A stretch of DNA of 64,000 nt from Phaseolus vulgaris (taxonomy: Eukaryota > Streptophyta > Magnoliopsida > Fabales > Fabaceae). Positions 1 to 11,776 of the stretch are shown here, piece by piece. The translations under genes were made by a program, and so were the position numbers. Under the pieces are notes generated by a model. The model made no database searches. It had not been told where the DNA came from and saw only the letters and a list, made by a program, of their open reading frames with translations. Position 1 is the first letter of the stretch. Every line of letters begins with the position of its first letter. The DNA is taken from positions 16,558,359 to 16,622,358 of the forward strand of contig NC_023754.2 in NCBI RefSeq assembly GCF_000499845.2, in the 5' to 3' direction.

Positions 1-2
1 AA

Positions 3-3000
3 ACTGTTTATGCCACATATTCTGGTTTAGTACATTTTTCGGCCAAGTTTTATTTGTCTGATGTGTTATATGTGCCTCATTTTCAATTAAACTTAATATC
101 TGTTTCTAAACTCACACACCAACTTAAATGCACTTTAACTTTCACTTTAACTCACTGCATTATACAGGACAATCTCACCCAAGAGAGGATTGGTACAGTT
201 GAAGCCACTGGTGGCTTGTACCCTGTCACTACCTTGCCTGCTTCTAATCGCTCTAAACCACATAATTTTGCTCCTCTTATTAATTGTAATATCACGGACA
301 AAACATTGTGGCACTATAGACTGGGGCACCCTTCACATGAAAGATTACATGTCTTACGCAAACAATACCCTTTTATTACTATTGATACTCATCATGTATG
401 TGACACTTGTAGTCGTGCAAAACAGAAGAAACTTCCTTTCACTTTAAGTACTACTGCTACCTCTGCTATTTTTGATCTTGTACACTTTGATATTTGGGGA
501 CCCTGTTCCATAACTTCTATGCAAGGTTTTCGTTATTTCTTAACTATTGTTGATGATTACTCGCGCTATACTTGGGTTATTTTGTTGCATAATAAATCTG
601 AAGTGCGTCCGCACATCATTAACTTCACTCTTTTTGTTCAAAATCATTTTCAAACTAATATCAAAATGATTCGTACTGACAATGGTGTTGAGTTTGCTAT
701 GTCAAGTTTTTATGCTTCAAAGGGAATTATACATCAAACATCTTGTGTTGAAACACCACAACAAAATAGCATTGTGGAACGTAAACATCAACACATACTA
801 AATGTAACCAGGGTCTTACTTTTTCAAGCAAATCTTCCTTCTATCTTTTGGGAATTTGCTGTAAATCATGTTGTTTTCTTAATAAATTCTATTCCTACTC
901 CATTACTTAATAACATCACTCCTCATGAACAATTGTTTGGAAAACCGTATGACATTTCTTTTTTAAAAGTGTTTGATTGCCTATGCTATGCTAGTACCAT
1001 TACTGCACATAGGAAGAAATTAGATGATAGATCTATCAAAGGTATTTTTCTTGGTTTCCCGCAAAATACAAAAGGTTATATTGTCTTAAATTTAAAGTTT
1101 CATCGCATAGAGATATCAAGACATGTAATCTTTCATGAAACCCATTTTCCATATAAATTGGACAGTGGCTTGCCTAGGGACCCCAACACTTTATCTCTCC
1201 CTATTTCTAACGCATATAATTCTGCTCTTGATTTTTTTTCTGATACTGCACCTCCTGCCGAGCCGTGTGCCTCTACTCCTGCACCTTCTGCCGAGCCGTG
1301 TGCCTTTACTCCTGCACCCAATACTGCCCCTCCACCAGCCTTATTATCCTCTGATTTTCCGGCAAATAATGTCTCTGCTCCTGCATCCAACACTGCACCT
1401 CCACCAGCATCATCACCTCCTGCACCTCCAGGAAGCACCTCACCCCAATTTCCAAGAAGATCAACTTGTCCTCACTGACAACCTGCCTATCTTGCCGATT
1501 TCCACACAGCAACCAACACTGTAAGTAGTCGATATCCTATTCATAATTACTTGTCTTACAATTCCTTATCTTCTAATTTTAGAAATATTATTTCCTCTAT
1601 CAACTCTCATCCTGAACCTCGCACCTATACTGAAGCCTCCAAACATGCTTCTTGGCAATCTGCCATGCAAGCTGAGCTTCAAGCTCTTGCTGCTAACAAT
1701 ACTTGGCAACTTACCCCTCTCCCTCCAGGAAAGAAAACTATTGGTTGTAAATGGGTATATAAAATTAAATATCATTCTGATGGCACTGTTGAGCGCCACA
1801 AAGCTAGAGTTGTTGCCAAAGGGTTCACCCAACTTGAAGGACTTGATTTCTTAGACACTTTTGCACCTGTTGCTAAACTCACTACCGTCCGCCTTCTCCT
1901 TGCTGTTGCCACTACCAAAAATTGGGTTTTAAAACAACTTGATGTCAATAATGCCTTTCTTCACGGTGATCTCCATGAAGAGGTATACATGACCCCCCCA
2001 CCTGGTCTCTCTCTTCCTTCTCCCCAGCATGTCTGCAAGCTTCAACGGTCTTTGTATGGTCTTCGTCAAGCTGGTCGTCAATGGTACGCAAAACTTTCTA
2101 CTTTTCTTTTATCAAATAATTACTCTATCTCTGTTGCTGACCATTCTCTTTTTCTTAAATATAATAATGATAAACTCACTGTTATTCTTGTTTATGTTGA
2201 TGACTTGCTCTTAACTGGTGATGACACGGAGAAAATCAATACAATTACTGCATCCCTCCACCATCACTTCAAGATAAAAAAATTTAGGTAATCTCACCTA
2301 CTTTTTGGGACTGGAAATTGCTCGCAATAGTACTGGTCTTCATTTAAGTCAACGCAAGTATACTCTTGATCTCCTTCAAAAAACTGGCATGCTTGACTCT
2401 GCACCTGTGGCCACTCCTATGACTCACACCTCCCGTCTCTCTCCCGACCAAGGCTCACCTCTCGATGCTGATGCCACTTCCCAATACAGAAGACTCCTTG
2501 GACGTCTCATTTACTTAATCAACACGCGACCAGACATCACCTTCGCTGTTCACAATTTAAGCCAATTCATATCTGCACCCACAACTCATCATCAGCAAGC
2601 TGTCTCCCGTCTTTTGCGTTACCTCAAGGGCACCCCTGGTGAAGGACTATATTTTTCTCACACTAGTTCAGTTTTAGTGACTATGACTGGGCAACATGCC
2701 CTACCACACGCAAATCTGTCACTGGATATTCCATCTACTTAGGCGACTCCCTAATATCATGGAAATCAAAAAAGCAGCCAACTATCTCCCGCAGCTCCTC
2801 TCTGAAGCCGAGTATAGAGCACTTGCCACCACCACATGTGTCCTACCTCCTTCAGGATTTACATCTTCCTCTCTCCCAGCCTGCAAACCTATATTGTGAC
2901 AACAAATCTGCCCTTCAAATAGCTTCCAATCAAGTTTTTCATGAACGAACCAAGCACATCGAAATTGATTGTCACCTAGTTCGTGAAAAACTTAACTCTG

Positions 3001-3131
3001 GTCTCCTCAAATTGCTGCCCATTACTTCTGCAATGCAAGTTGCTGACATATTCACCAAGCCCCTTGCTTCCGCACAGTTTTCTACTCTCAAATCCAAGCT
3101 GGGCCTGACAAATATCTACTCCCCAGCTTGA
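3..3131 (+). pseudogene. Copia pol polyprotein remnant (integrase, RT, RNase H)
   Basis: The frame is open from base 3 through the GAG-pre-integrase region (YRLGHPSHERL, with a CDTC half of the HHCC finger near 395-410). It continues through the integrase core (VHFDIWGP, VDDYSRYTW, RTDNGVEF, and a VERKH glutamate) to a TGA at 1476-1478. After that single stop the same frame stays open through the reverse transcriptase (KARVVAKGFTQ, LDVNNAFLHGDL, catalytic YVDDLLLTGDD at about 2195-2220) up to 2291. A frameshift near 2277-2290 moves the RNase H part to another frame (2305-2742). A further shift near 2660-2820 leads to the last segment (CDNKSAL, DIFTKPL) ending at 3131. The enzyme domains are clear; the gene is dead as it stands. 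Confidence 0.93.
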
Positions 3132-3135
3132 GGGG

Positions 3136-3431
3136 TGTTAACATATTTATTTTTCCATTTTAAATTATTGGGCTTTGTTTGTTTGACCCAACCTTCCTTT
3201 TCTGTTTCAGCTAGGTCTTAATCTTTCTCTTATATATACACCATGTATTTTACTCTATAATACACAAGTGAATAAAAGTTTATTTTATATTTAGTTTTCT
3301 CTACAATTAGGGTTTATCAAAACCTTTTTTTTTTCTCCATTACGACTACGTGCGATTACGTTCGTTATATTAAAGCATCACATCAGGCAAGGAATATTCA
3401 TCTTCGTAATAATTGAAACAACTATTTAACA
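3136..3431 (+). repeat. Copia 3' LTR (296 bp)
   Basis: The LTR starts with TGTTAA directly after the polypurine tract and ends with TTAACA, a perfect 6-bp inverted terminal repeat that defines both borders. It holds a TATATATA box near 3230. The right border is 43 bp from the splice donor of the CslE fragment, so the element lies inside CslE intron 2. Without the 5' LTR the right border is inferred from the inverted repeat only. Confidence 0.8.
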
Positions 3432-3474
3432 ATGAAGATAAAATGAGCAAATAAAATAGCAGATAAGAAGTGAC

Positions 3475-4189
3475 CTTGATGGTGACAAAGTCTGTGCCAG
3501 GAGCATTTGGAGGAGTGGATGAGACAATAGTTTTGAAATAAGCAGCTGGTGAGGTGGGGTCGACCTTGAATTTCCTGCAGAATGGAAGCCATTGTTTGGC
3601 AAAGATGGAAGCCTCTAAGAGAGCATAGAAGGTAATATCTGATGCAGCATCATCTGAAAGATACACACTCAGTTTCTCTGTTGGATAATCATAAGCCATA
3701 ACTGATAGCACTGTGTTAATAACCATCACTGCTGGCTCAATTCCTGGATCTGCTGTACACACAAAGATGTCCACCTTTGGTAGCACCTTCTCATATCTGT
3801 TTCAAAATCATACACTCATGTCATGAAGTTTGGATCTGTTTTGATAGTAGAGAAGTGAAAAAAGGTGCAGAAGAAGTGAGTGAATGAATGAAAGAAGAAA
3901 GTGATAAGATGAGTGCATGGTACCTTTGAGATAGTCTATGTCTGAAAGGTTGTCTGAAGAGAGGGTTCCATCTGAAGGGGTGTCTGAGGAGCCAGTAAAG
4001 ACCAAACCATAGTTCAGCACAAAGCAAACCAATCCAACCCCATTTCCCATCTTCTCTTGGTATATGACTCACTCTGAAAACCCAGATGAAGCAAATCCCC
4101 ACAAACAATGACAAAGAAAACACCTTGTAAAACAACCTTCCTTTGGCTCTCTTTGTCTCAAACAATGGTGCACACTTCTCCTCTGCCAT
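3475..4189 (-). pseudogene. Cellulose synthase-like E gene copy, exons 1-2, interrupted
   Basis: Exon 1 (4189-3924) encodes an N-terminus of the CslE type: PLFETKRAKGR, then two membrane segments ending in RQPFRHRLSQR. Exon 2 (3796-3475) holds [10 protein letters not shown] and the first glycosyltransferase aspartate motif (YLSDDA). Both exons have proper GT/AG borders, and intron phase and length closely match the intact paralogue at 7481-11776. Exons 3-8 are not in the window, because a copia element sits 43 bp into intron 2. They may survive beyond the left edge, so this could be a gene with a very large intron; a truncated gene is the simpler reading. CslE proteins are Golgi membrane glycan synthases of uncertain product. 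Confidence 0.85.
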
Positions 4190-4221
4190 ATCTTCTGCTA
4201 CTTTCTTCTCTCTACTTTACT

Positions 4222-4329
4222 AATTCTTCTACTATTTATATACAATACATAACACTCTGTTATGGTGAACAGTTAAAGTAATTCTTCTACTATTTATGTA
4301 CAATACATAACAGTGTTATGGTGAACAGT
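4222..4329 (-). promoter_or_regulatory. Duplicated TATA region of the broken CslE copy
   Basis: Two adjacent copies of about 50 bp (4222-4273 and 4280-4329) lie 33-140 bp upstream of the CslE start codon. On the minus strand the proximal copy carries TATATAAATAG and the distal one TACATAAATAG. The proximal one is well placed to be the TATA box. Confidence 0.6.
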
Positions 4330-5674
4330 AGTGGTTGAGATTTAAATGATAACAAAGTTTGGTCCAAGAAAGATAACAAAAAAATCACTGATGACCATTT
4401 TTATGAATATTTCTTCTTTAATTTTCTCCTATAGTTAACACCCTTACTTGTCTACTTTTTGTCATTAATACTTTTTTTTGGCTTAATCTTGTATATTTCT
4501 ACTTTTTGATGTTTCTAATATAACATAATCTGGACCTATTAAAGGAAAAAGGCTACTGACAATGACATATTTGAGATTTTTAAATTTTAGATATAAATTA
4601 GATTTATCTATATGTACTTAACTCTTAAAATTTTAGACAAATGTAATTTTTCATTCAAAATTGAAAAGTCAAACATTTTATTCCCTCAAACATTAAAATC
4701 TTTATTAAGATGTTATTAATTAATGAAAATAGTTATGTGAGGTTGGAAAGTAAATAAACTAATACATAAAAATTTTAAATAGACAAAAAGTAGAAAGTTT
4801 AAATTTACTCTTTATTTTATTAAAAAAGTTATTCCTAAACTCTAGTTTCTCTGAACTTGTTTGAAATATAATGGTAATCTAAATAGTGTTGTACTGAGAG
4901 ACAATACATAATAAGATAAAGTACTTATTAGATCATTGATATGGTGATAAATTTGATTAAATTCTTCTTAGTGATGATACCTTTTATGATGGTATGTTTG
5001 GTTTGGTCAATAGAGTACAACTTGAAGAACTTATCTGCATTTCCACACGACACTGCTACCACTCATTATTTGCACAGAAGATTCTTCAAGGATTTGTATG
5101 TGAGGTGAATGATTCAATTAATCTAAACTCCATTTCAGTGGAAGGATAGACTTTCAAATGTACTAATCCAAATCATATCCTACCATTCATTATTTTAATA
5201 TATTAGATTGCAGACTTTTTAGTTCAAAATCATTCCAAATTAAGACAAAGTGAACACTAGCACACTAATTGTCAGCTAATTTTTTTTAATTAATTAAGTT
5301 TAATTAAATATTGCCAAACAGTATTGTGAAAATATAGTTTTTTTAATCATTCAAATAAATTTACAGTACTTATTGAGATAAATTATACATTTCGAGGTGT
5401 GGGTGTAAGTAAATATCATAAAAATCTTTGAATTATTTGTATTTATAAAAAATTCTCCGACCACCAAATCAATAAGAATAAAGGTAATTTCGTAGGCGAG
5501 TAAATGAATAATAAAATAAATCTACAAATGAAGATATTTAAAATTCTTATCAAAAGTGTCACGATTTTCTTTCTGATATTCCCATTACTTGGGTGAATTA
5601 TTTGGTGGAAGCCAAATTGCACTTCTCTTCAACCACTTTGCATGGTCCCATTAGCAAAATTTAAAGTTGTGCAT

Positions 5675-5752
5675 GTGATACCTACTTTTGATGTAATACA
5701 TAGGACGAAATTGACTGTGATACTTACTTTTGATGTAATACATAGTACGAAA
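5675..5752 (+). repeat. 36-bp direct repeat, two copies
   Basis: Copies at 5675-5710 and 5717-5752 share 34 of 36 bases (core TTTTGATGTAATACATAG) and are separated by 6 bp. Confidence 0.9.
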
Positions 5753-5760
5753 ATGAGAAA

Positions 5761-5830
5761 TACTCTTTTAATATTAGTTATCTCAATCTATTCTATACTC
5801 TTTTAATATTAGTTATCTCAATCTATTCTA
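5761..5830 (+). repeat. 35-bp perfect tandem duplication
   Basis: 5761-5795 and 5796-5830 are identical and directly abutting (each starts TACTCTTTTAATATTAG). Perfect identity suggests a recent slippage or repair event. Confidence 0.95.
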
Positions 5831-5850
5831 TATGAATCAATTGGATAATT

Positions 5851-6107
5851 CACTATTAAAAAATCATCACATAAAAATTTTAAATACTAAAATAATTAGT
5901 TGTTATAATAATTAAATAAATAAAAAAATTAGTTTCTAAATTAGTTTTTATTATTGTTAAATAATTTTTAAATTAGTATTTAATTAGCTATCAATGTTTT
6001 AACTACCATTTTTTTTTAATTTTTAAAATGATATCTGATTTAGTAATTATAACAACTAATTATTTTTTTCTCTAAAATTGGTTTCTATTCATATTTTTCT
6101 GCTAGTG
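5851..6107 (+). mobile_element. CACTA-type MITE, copy 1
   Basis: The element starts with CACTATTAAAAAATCATC and ends with TTTCTGCTAGTG, so both ends have the CACTA/TAGTG signature. It is flanked by a perfect 3-bp target duplication (ATT at 5848-5850 and 6108-6110), as expected for CACTA elements. It has no coding capacity at 257 bp. Its interior (around AGTATTTAATTAGCTATCAA) matches the element at 50669-50908, so they belong to one family. Confidence 0.8.
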
Positions 6108-6202
6108 ATTGTAATGATAGTAATAATAATAATTATAATAATGACAATAATAAAAATGGTTTACTAATAAAAAAATAATAATGAAAATAGTAAATGTGAT
6201 AA

Positions 6203-6232
6203 AATAATAATAATAATAATAATAATAATAAT
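6203..6232 (+). repeat. (TAA)n microsatellite
   Basis: About ten uninterrupted AAT/TAA units, with related impure TAA-rich sequence just before it at about 6115-6180. Confidence 0.9.
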
Positions 6233-7480
6233 CTTTGGATGACAATTTAATGAAAATACTTTTGTTTTTTAAATATTTATATTTGAAAACAATATCATGA
6301 TTGATTTAGTAATAACAAATTAAGTTTTTACATTTTTTTCCTCTTCATTTTTTTTTAAAATTAAAGATAGGATAATTATTTCTTCTTCTTTTTTAGTTCA
6401 ATGTTTCTTTAGCAAATCAAACAAACATGTAAACTAGAAATAGATATATAAACTAGAAACAGAGTATAAGTAGTGAGGGAACTTCATCTCATAAATTTGT
6501 TTTGTAGATGAAGTTAAATACAACTAAAAAAGAGTTTAAACATATTAAAGAGAGATGAAAGTTATCAAGTCAATTCTTTGCAAATGAATGTTGATGAGGA
6601 AAAGAATACTTACATTGTTACATGGATTTGCTGCTAATCATCTTATAAGCAAGAATTTCTTTCTCCTAACAAAATTTTGGAATAGTCGACAAATCCAATA
6701 GAATCTGTAAAAGGAAAATCACGTGATCATGTAAAGTTAATGCTGTGATTGTTTTTAGGTATGTGGAGGAAAGAGAGAATGTGTTTCTTATGTTTGTTTT
6801 CGTGGTTTGTGAGGAAGTGGGTAGGAGAGAGAGTGAGAATGTGAAAGTACTTTTTTAATTTTTCATACTGAAGATATTTGTACTCATTTCATTTACAAAT
6901 AATGTATTTTAACAAAATACCTTATTTTATTATAATATACAATATATAAATTAAATATTACATAAATTTATTTAATAATTTTAAAACTATTTATTATCCT
7001 ATTACTAATAACAACATATAATTATAAATAATTAAAATAATAAAATAAAATTACAAATATCAAAACACGTAAATTGTTATGTAGAATAACAAATGTATAT
7101 AATAATAAATATTATTTTTATAATTTTTAATATATTTAATAAATTTATTTCAATTTAACACAAATATTTTCTATTATATTTTTAATTTTTTTATTAAAAA
7201 ATACAAATAATTATGGATATTATATATTAAAAAAAATTAATTAATTCAAATCTACAAAAAAAATATCATAATACATCATTTAAATATTTTTAATAACAAA
7301 TATTTTTAATAACAAAGATAAATATATAAGTTTACATTTTATATCTTTCAAATAATTTTTAAATTTTCTTTCAACTATCACATCACAAATTTCAAATTTT
7401 AATATTTCATTCTCGCAAATCCACTCTATCATCATTCAATCAAAAACACATCTTCAATATTCTCTATAAATCTCACAAAT

Positions 7481-10400
7481 CTACTTTGTCCTGTACCCAC
7501 AAATCCCCCCCTCCCAATCCAAATAGAGGCTAAAGGAGATGAATACACATAGTGCTAGTAATATTGATTTGATGGCAACAGAACCAGGCAATCTTCCATT
7601 GTCCTTCCTTAAGAAAAGTCCTTGGTATATAGGTAAATTGATGATAACCAAAAATCCACACAATAGAAATTGCAAGGCCATTGTCTCACAAATTTCAAAG
7701 CCACCTTCCCTTAGGGCTGCATCCTTCAACACACTCAGAAAACAGAACAAATTGAGCAATGCAAAAGTTGCTAATAAAGTGAGCATTGGAGAGGAGGTTC
7801 CAAACTCCATTATTTCCTTCTCATGGCGTTTGGAAGCTTCTTCTTCAGTAACCTTAGTTGTGATTATAAAAGTTGAATCTGAGAATCCAAAATGCTTCAA
7901 GATGGTGTCAATGCAGGCAAATAAGTAAGAGCTTGTTCTCTTGTACAGCCATATCCGTTGGTCATTCCACCAACCTTGGAATGTGCCCCCACAGAAGAAA
8001 AACTCCAACAAACTATAGGTGCCTTCCCCAACAATGATATATGCAAAAGGTATGAACCATGGACTTGACATCTGATAAATCCACCAACAATTAGTTAAGC
8101 ACATGCATGCTCAATTATGATGATGTATTTGTTTAGAAAAAGGACATGCATAATCACAAATGGCATGTTTTTCCATTTTTGTTTTGCATTTTCTATTCCC
8201 AAAAGGCCAAAGTAAGCATATTGATATCCCAAAGTGTGAAAAAAATGAAATGAAATGAATTTATATGTAACAAGGACTATTGTTTGTTACCTTTGGAAAC
8301 AAGGGAATGCCTTTAAGGAGGTACAATGAAGGGATGATAGAATAATATAGTGTTGCAAAACAGTTAGGTGCCCATAAGCAATAAACACTATATCCCATTT
8401 GTTGTGCCAAACTAATCCTTCCAAAACCATACCATGCAGGGCTATACTTAGAAAGCAAAATTTGCAAGTCTCCTTCAGACCATCTCTTGTGTTGAACAAG
8501 TGTTTGAGGCAAGGTTGTTGGAGCTAAACCTAAGAAAGCCTTCCTTGGTGGATTATAGTACACTGATTTCCATCCTTGGCACTGAATAGCCAATCCTGTT
8601 ATCACATCCTCTACTGGACACCCATACCTTAAACCCATCTGCAATTGAAGAAACAACAATATATAGGGTCTCTTCAGAGAAATCCTCCACAAACACTTTT
8701 ACAAGAGAAAGCTAAAACAGAATGTAAAATACATCAATTAGAACTTATATTTTGAAGAAGCTGGTAGGAAATAGTTTCTATAACTACTTCATGCATAAAC
8801 AAAGTTATGTTTATAAAGAAGTTAATCTTACCATTTATTCTTATTTTTCTCTGCTGAAAATATTTATGAAAAGTTTCTCCAAATATATCTTATTCTTGAC
8901 ATCTCTCAAGTAACATTATAAGAAGTGTATATGTTTGTGTGAGTGAGAGAGGGAGAGAACCTCTTTTCCCCATAGTGTATTTTCCTCATAGGTGCAACTT
9001 GCAAGAGCCTTTGATTCTTCTTCCAGTTCCTTCAGGCTTGCTTCTTTAAACTGATAATCTTCACTGGTATTCCAGTCATTCCTATATTGATCACTGAACT
9101 TCAATCCACAAAGAGACTCTCTCTTGTGAAAGCAGCCACTTCCTATATACAAAGGACCACCACAACCGTCTGCACCAGGGAACTCCACCTATTTTTGCAT
9201 AAGAAAATTAATTGTGCATACAAAGGGTGCATAACTAATTGATCATCATCAATAATAGCTTAAAATTAGGCTCTGCAGTAGTTTTATGTGAGATACATTT
9301 GTCTTTTGAAACAAAATTGAATACAAATAAGAAAAAATAAGTAGTTGCTTTCACTAGAACAAAATTATATGTAGATGTTAAAACATAACATGACAGAATA
9401 AACGTCACTTAAAACTGTTTTAATAAAAGATAATATCTTAATCAATCCACAAGATACTCACCTCAGATATTGCTAGTAGACTACTCCCATATAAATCATT
9501 CTTAGTGACATTCTCAAAAATCTGAGGGAACTGCACATAAGCAATTTTGTGACCTTTTTCTTCATCCATGAAAAAGCAGAGAGCGTCTCTCACAGACTGT
9601 GAATGGTTTGAGTACATGTCACAGTCTACATTTAGAACGATTTTCCCATTACTGATATTCGAAGACACCCTTAACTGCATGCATTCATACCAAAGAATTA
9701 TATAAATTTACACAAGTATACAGATGAAAGATTGACCAAAATACATAAACTAACACCATGCAAGAATTGTATATATTTTATACCAATGAATTCATAGCTC
9801 CAGCTTTGAAGTTGTGGAAGTATTGGGGTCTCTTCTCGCGAGCCAAATACACTAGAGTTGGTAAAAGGAATCCATCTACATCTTTTGAATTCTCAGGATC
9901 CCTTTTATGAACCAGTATCTATTAAGAAAAACAAAACTTGAGCAATAAGGGGTGTGTGATGATGACAAATGTCAAAAGCTAATGCACTCAATTATTTGAA
10001 CTCGTCATGGTTAAGAAATAAATTGATGTTAATTAACTTACTTCAAGAATTGTGCCATGATCACGTCGAGAAGAATATGAATCCCACTGAGAAAATCCCT
10101 TGTGCTTTAGACGTACTTCTTTGGGTACTTCACCAAACTTGGTTGCATCTTCAATATGTCTTTTCATTTCGTGGTACAATTTCTACATCATTAAATTTAG
10201 GGGACTATAACAGTAATACCAAAAAAAAAAAAATTATATCTTATTCATACAGCAAAAGTTTTCAGAAAATAAACTTCTTTTAAGAGATCAACCTATAAGA
10301 AACTAATCAAACTAATTCATATTGTGAATCAAACTCTGAAAATCATAACCATTAATGACTATGACTGTGGCCTCTTTAAATGGATCAATGATTCATGTTG

Positions 10401-11776
10401 AATTTTCACCTATGAAAATTTTGTGACTATTTCCTTCCTCGAAAATTTTAAATAAGTGAGATCTATGTATATTCAAGAAGAGAGGAATAAATACAAATAT
10501 TTTACAATGTATGATCATATAAAAATTAAATAAGACCAGACACATAATCAATTGATTAGTGGTCACATTAAGGATGTCTAACTCAATTTGGTTCAAGAGT
10601 TTACATGACCTGTGACTTGAGATAAATACTTTATATCTGTATTAAATTGCTATGTATTAAATAATTGAGATGGAATACTCAACTAATTTTGTACCTTGAT
10701 AGTTGTTAGCTCTTTGACTTGATCAGAATCACTAGAGTAACCTGATGAGTCTATACTCTTAAAATATGCAGCAGGTGACCTTGGCTCCACTTTGAATCTT
10801 TTGCTAAATGGAATCCAATATTTTGCAAAGTTTGATGCTTCCAATAGAGCATAGAACGTGATTTGAGATCCAGCATCATCAGAGAGATACACATTCAATT
10901 TCTCAGTTGGATAGTCATAAGACATAACAGATAGCACTGTATTAATCACCATCATTGGTGGCTCAATATCAGGGTCTGCTGTGCACACAAATATGTCCAC
11001 TCCTGGCAACTTTTTCTCATATCTGTTCCAAAAAAACACACAAATTTTCCAATTGTGTTGCATATCAATGTAAAACTTTGCCATACCTATTACCCAGATA
11101 GATTTTAGTATATTTCAATGCAAGAAAGCTAAAAAGGTAAATGAGAGTAATATAGCATAACATTAATATATGGTTTATATGAAGTATATATATGAGCAAA
11201 AAAACGTTACCAAACATATTCTGTCTTTTCATTTTTGAACAACATATAAGTTCTAAGAATTGATGAGCCTTAAACCAATCCTTAAGTATAAATTCATCCA
11301 TCTACTAACTGATCAATAGCACTGTTAGTTCATTCTTAACTCATAACTTGCTATCATCATAAGATAAACTCTCATGTTGATGTCACTAACAGTGAGTGGA
11401 TCTAGATTGTTTAATTAGTTTGATCAACATAGAATCTCAACCAGAAACATTTATAAAAATAGAAAGTGATGGAAAATAAATAAAATAAAAGTAGGTGGCA
11501 CCTCTGAGTGAGTCTGTTTCTGAATGGTTGTCTGAACACAAGGTTCCATCTGAAGGCCTGAGTGAGAAGCCAGTAAAAGCCAAACCACAATTCAGCACCA
11601 AGCATACCAAGCCATGCCCATTTGCCATCTTCACCCTTTGAATCTATTATATGGCTAAATCTGTAAATCCATATGAAGCATATGCACACAGATAATGAAA
11701 CTGCAAAGGACCTGTAGAGGAGTCTTCCTCTGCCCTTTTTTGTATCAAACAGTGGAGTTTGCTCAATGATTTCCAT
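7481..11776 (-). CDS. Cellulose synthase-like protein E (CslE), complete, 8 exons
   Basis: Exons read on the minus strand are 11776-11502, 11022-10695, 10182-10042, 9918-9784, 9674-9462, 9188-8961, 8638-8291 and 8071-7481. Every junction has GT..AG and keeps phase, giving 752 aa, a normal CslE length. It is a family-2 processive glycosyltransferase of the cellulose synthase superfamily, expected in Golgi membranes; the polysaccharide made by CslE is not settled. Visible motifs are two N-terminal membrane segments (about 20-75), the first D motif YLSDDAGS (about 139), NVDCDMYS (about 310), the third acidic motif PVEDV (about 447), QHKRW (QxxRW, about 488) and roughly six C-terminal membrane segments in exons 7-8. 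YLAREKRP is also typical of the superfamily. All catalytic residues are present, so it is probably functional. A TATA-like TATATA lies at 11822-11827. It is the downstream partner of the broken copy at 3475-4189. CslG is the main alternative, but the N-terminus fits CslE better. Confidence 0.93.

Larger units (their letters stand above)
1..3431 (+). mobile_element. Ty1/copia LTR retrotransposon, 3' part
   Basis: The window opens inside a Ty1/copia element. The visible order is GAG-pre-integrase zinc finger, integrase core, reverse transcriptase, RNase H, a GAGGGG polypurine tract at 3130-3135 and a 3' LTR. Integrase before reverse transcriptase is the copia order. The left end with 5' LTR, gag and protease lies outside the window. 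The element runs opposite to the CslE gene copy it interrupts. One in-frame stop and several frame changes make it non-autonomous. The target-site duplication cannot be checked because only the right end is present. Confidence 0.95.
4330..7480. other. AT-rich spacer between the two CslE copies
   Basis: No convincing coding region. It holds two small tandem duplications (5675-5752, 5761-5830), a CACTA-type MITE (5851-6107), a TAA microsatellite and long AT-rich stretches. The last part (about 6900-7480) should include the 3' untranslated region of the intact CslE gene. Confidence 0.7.
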
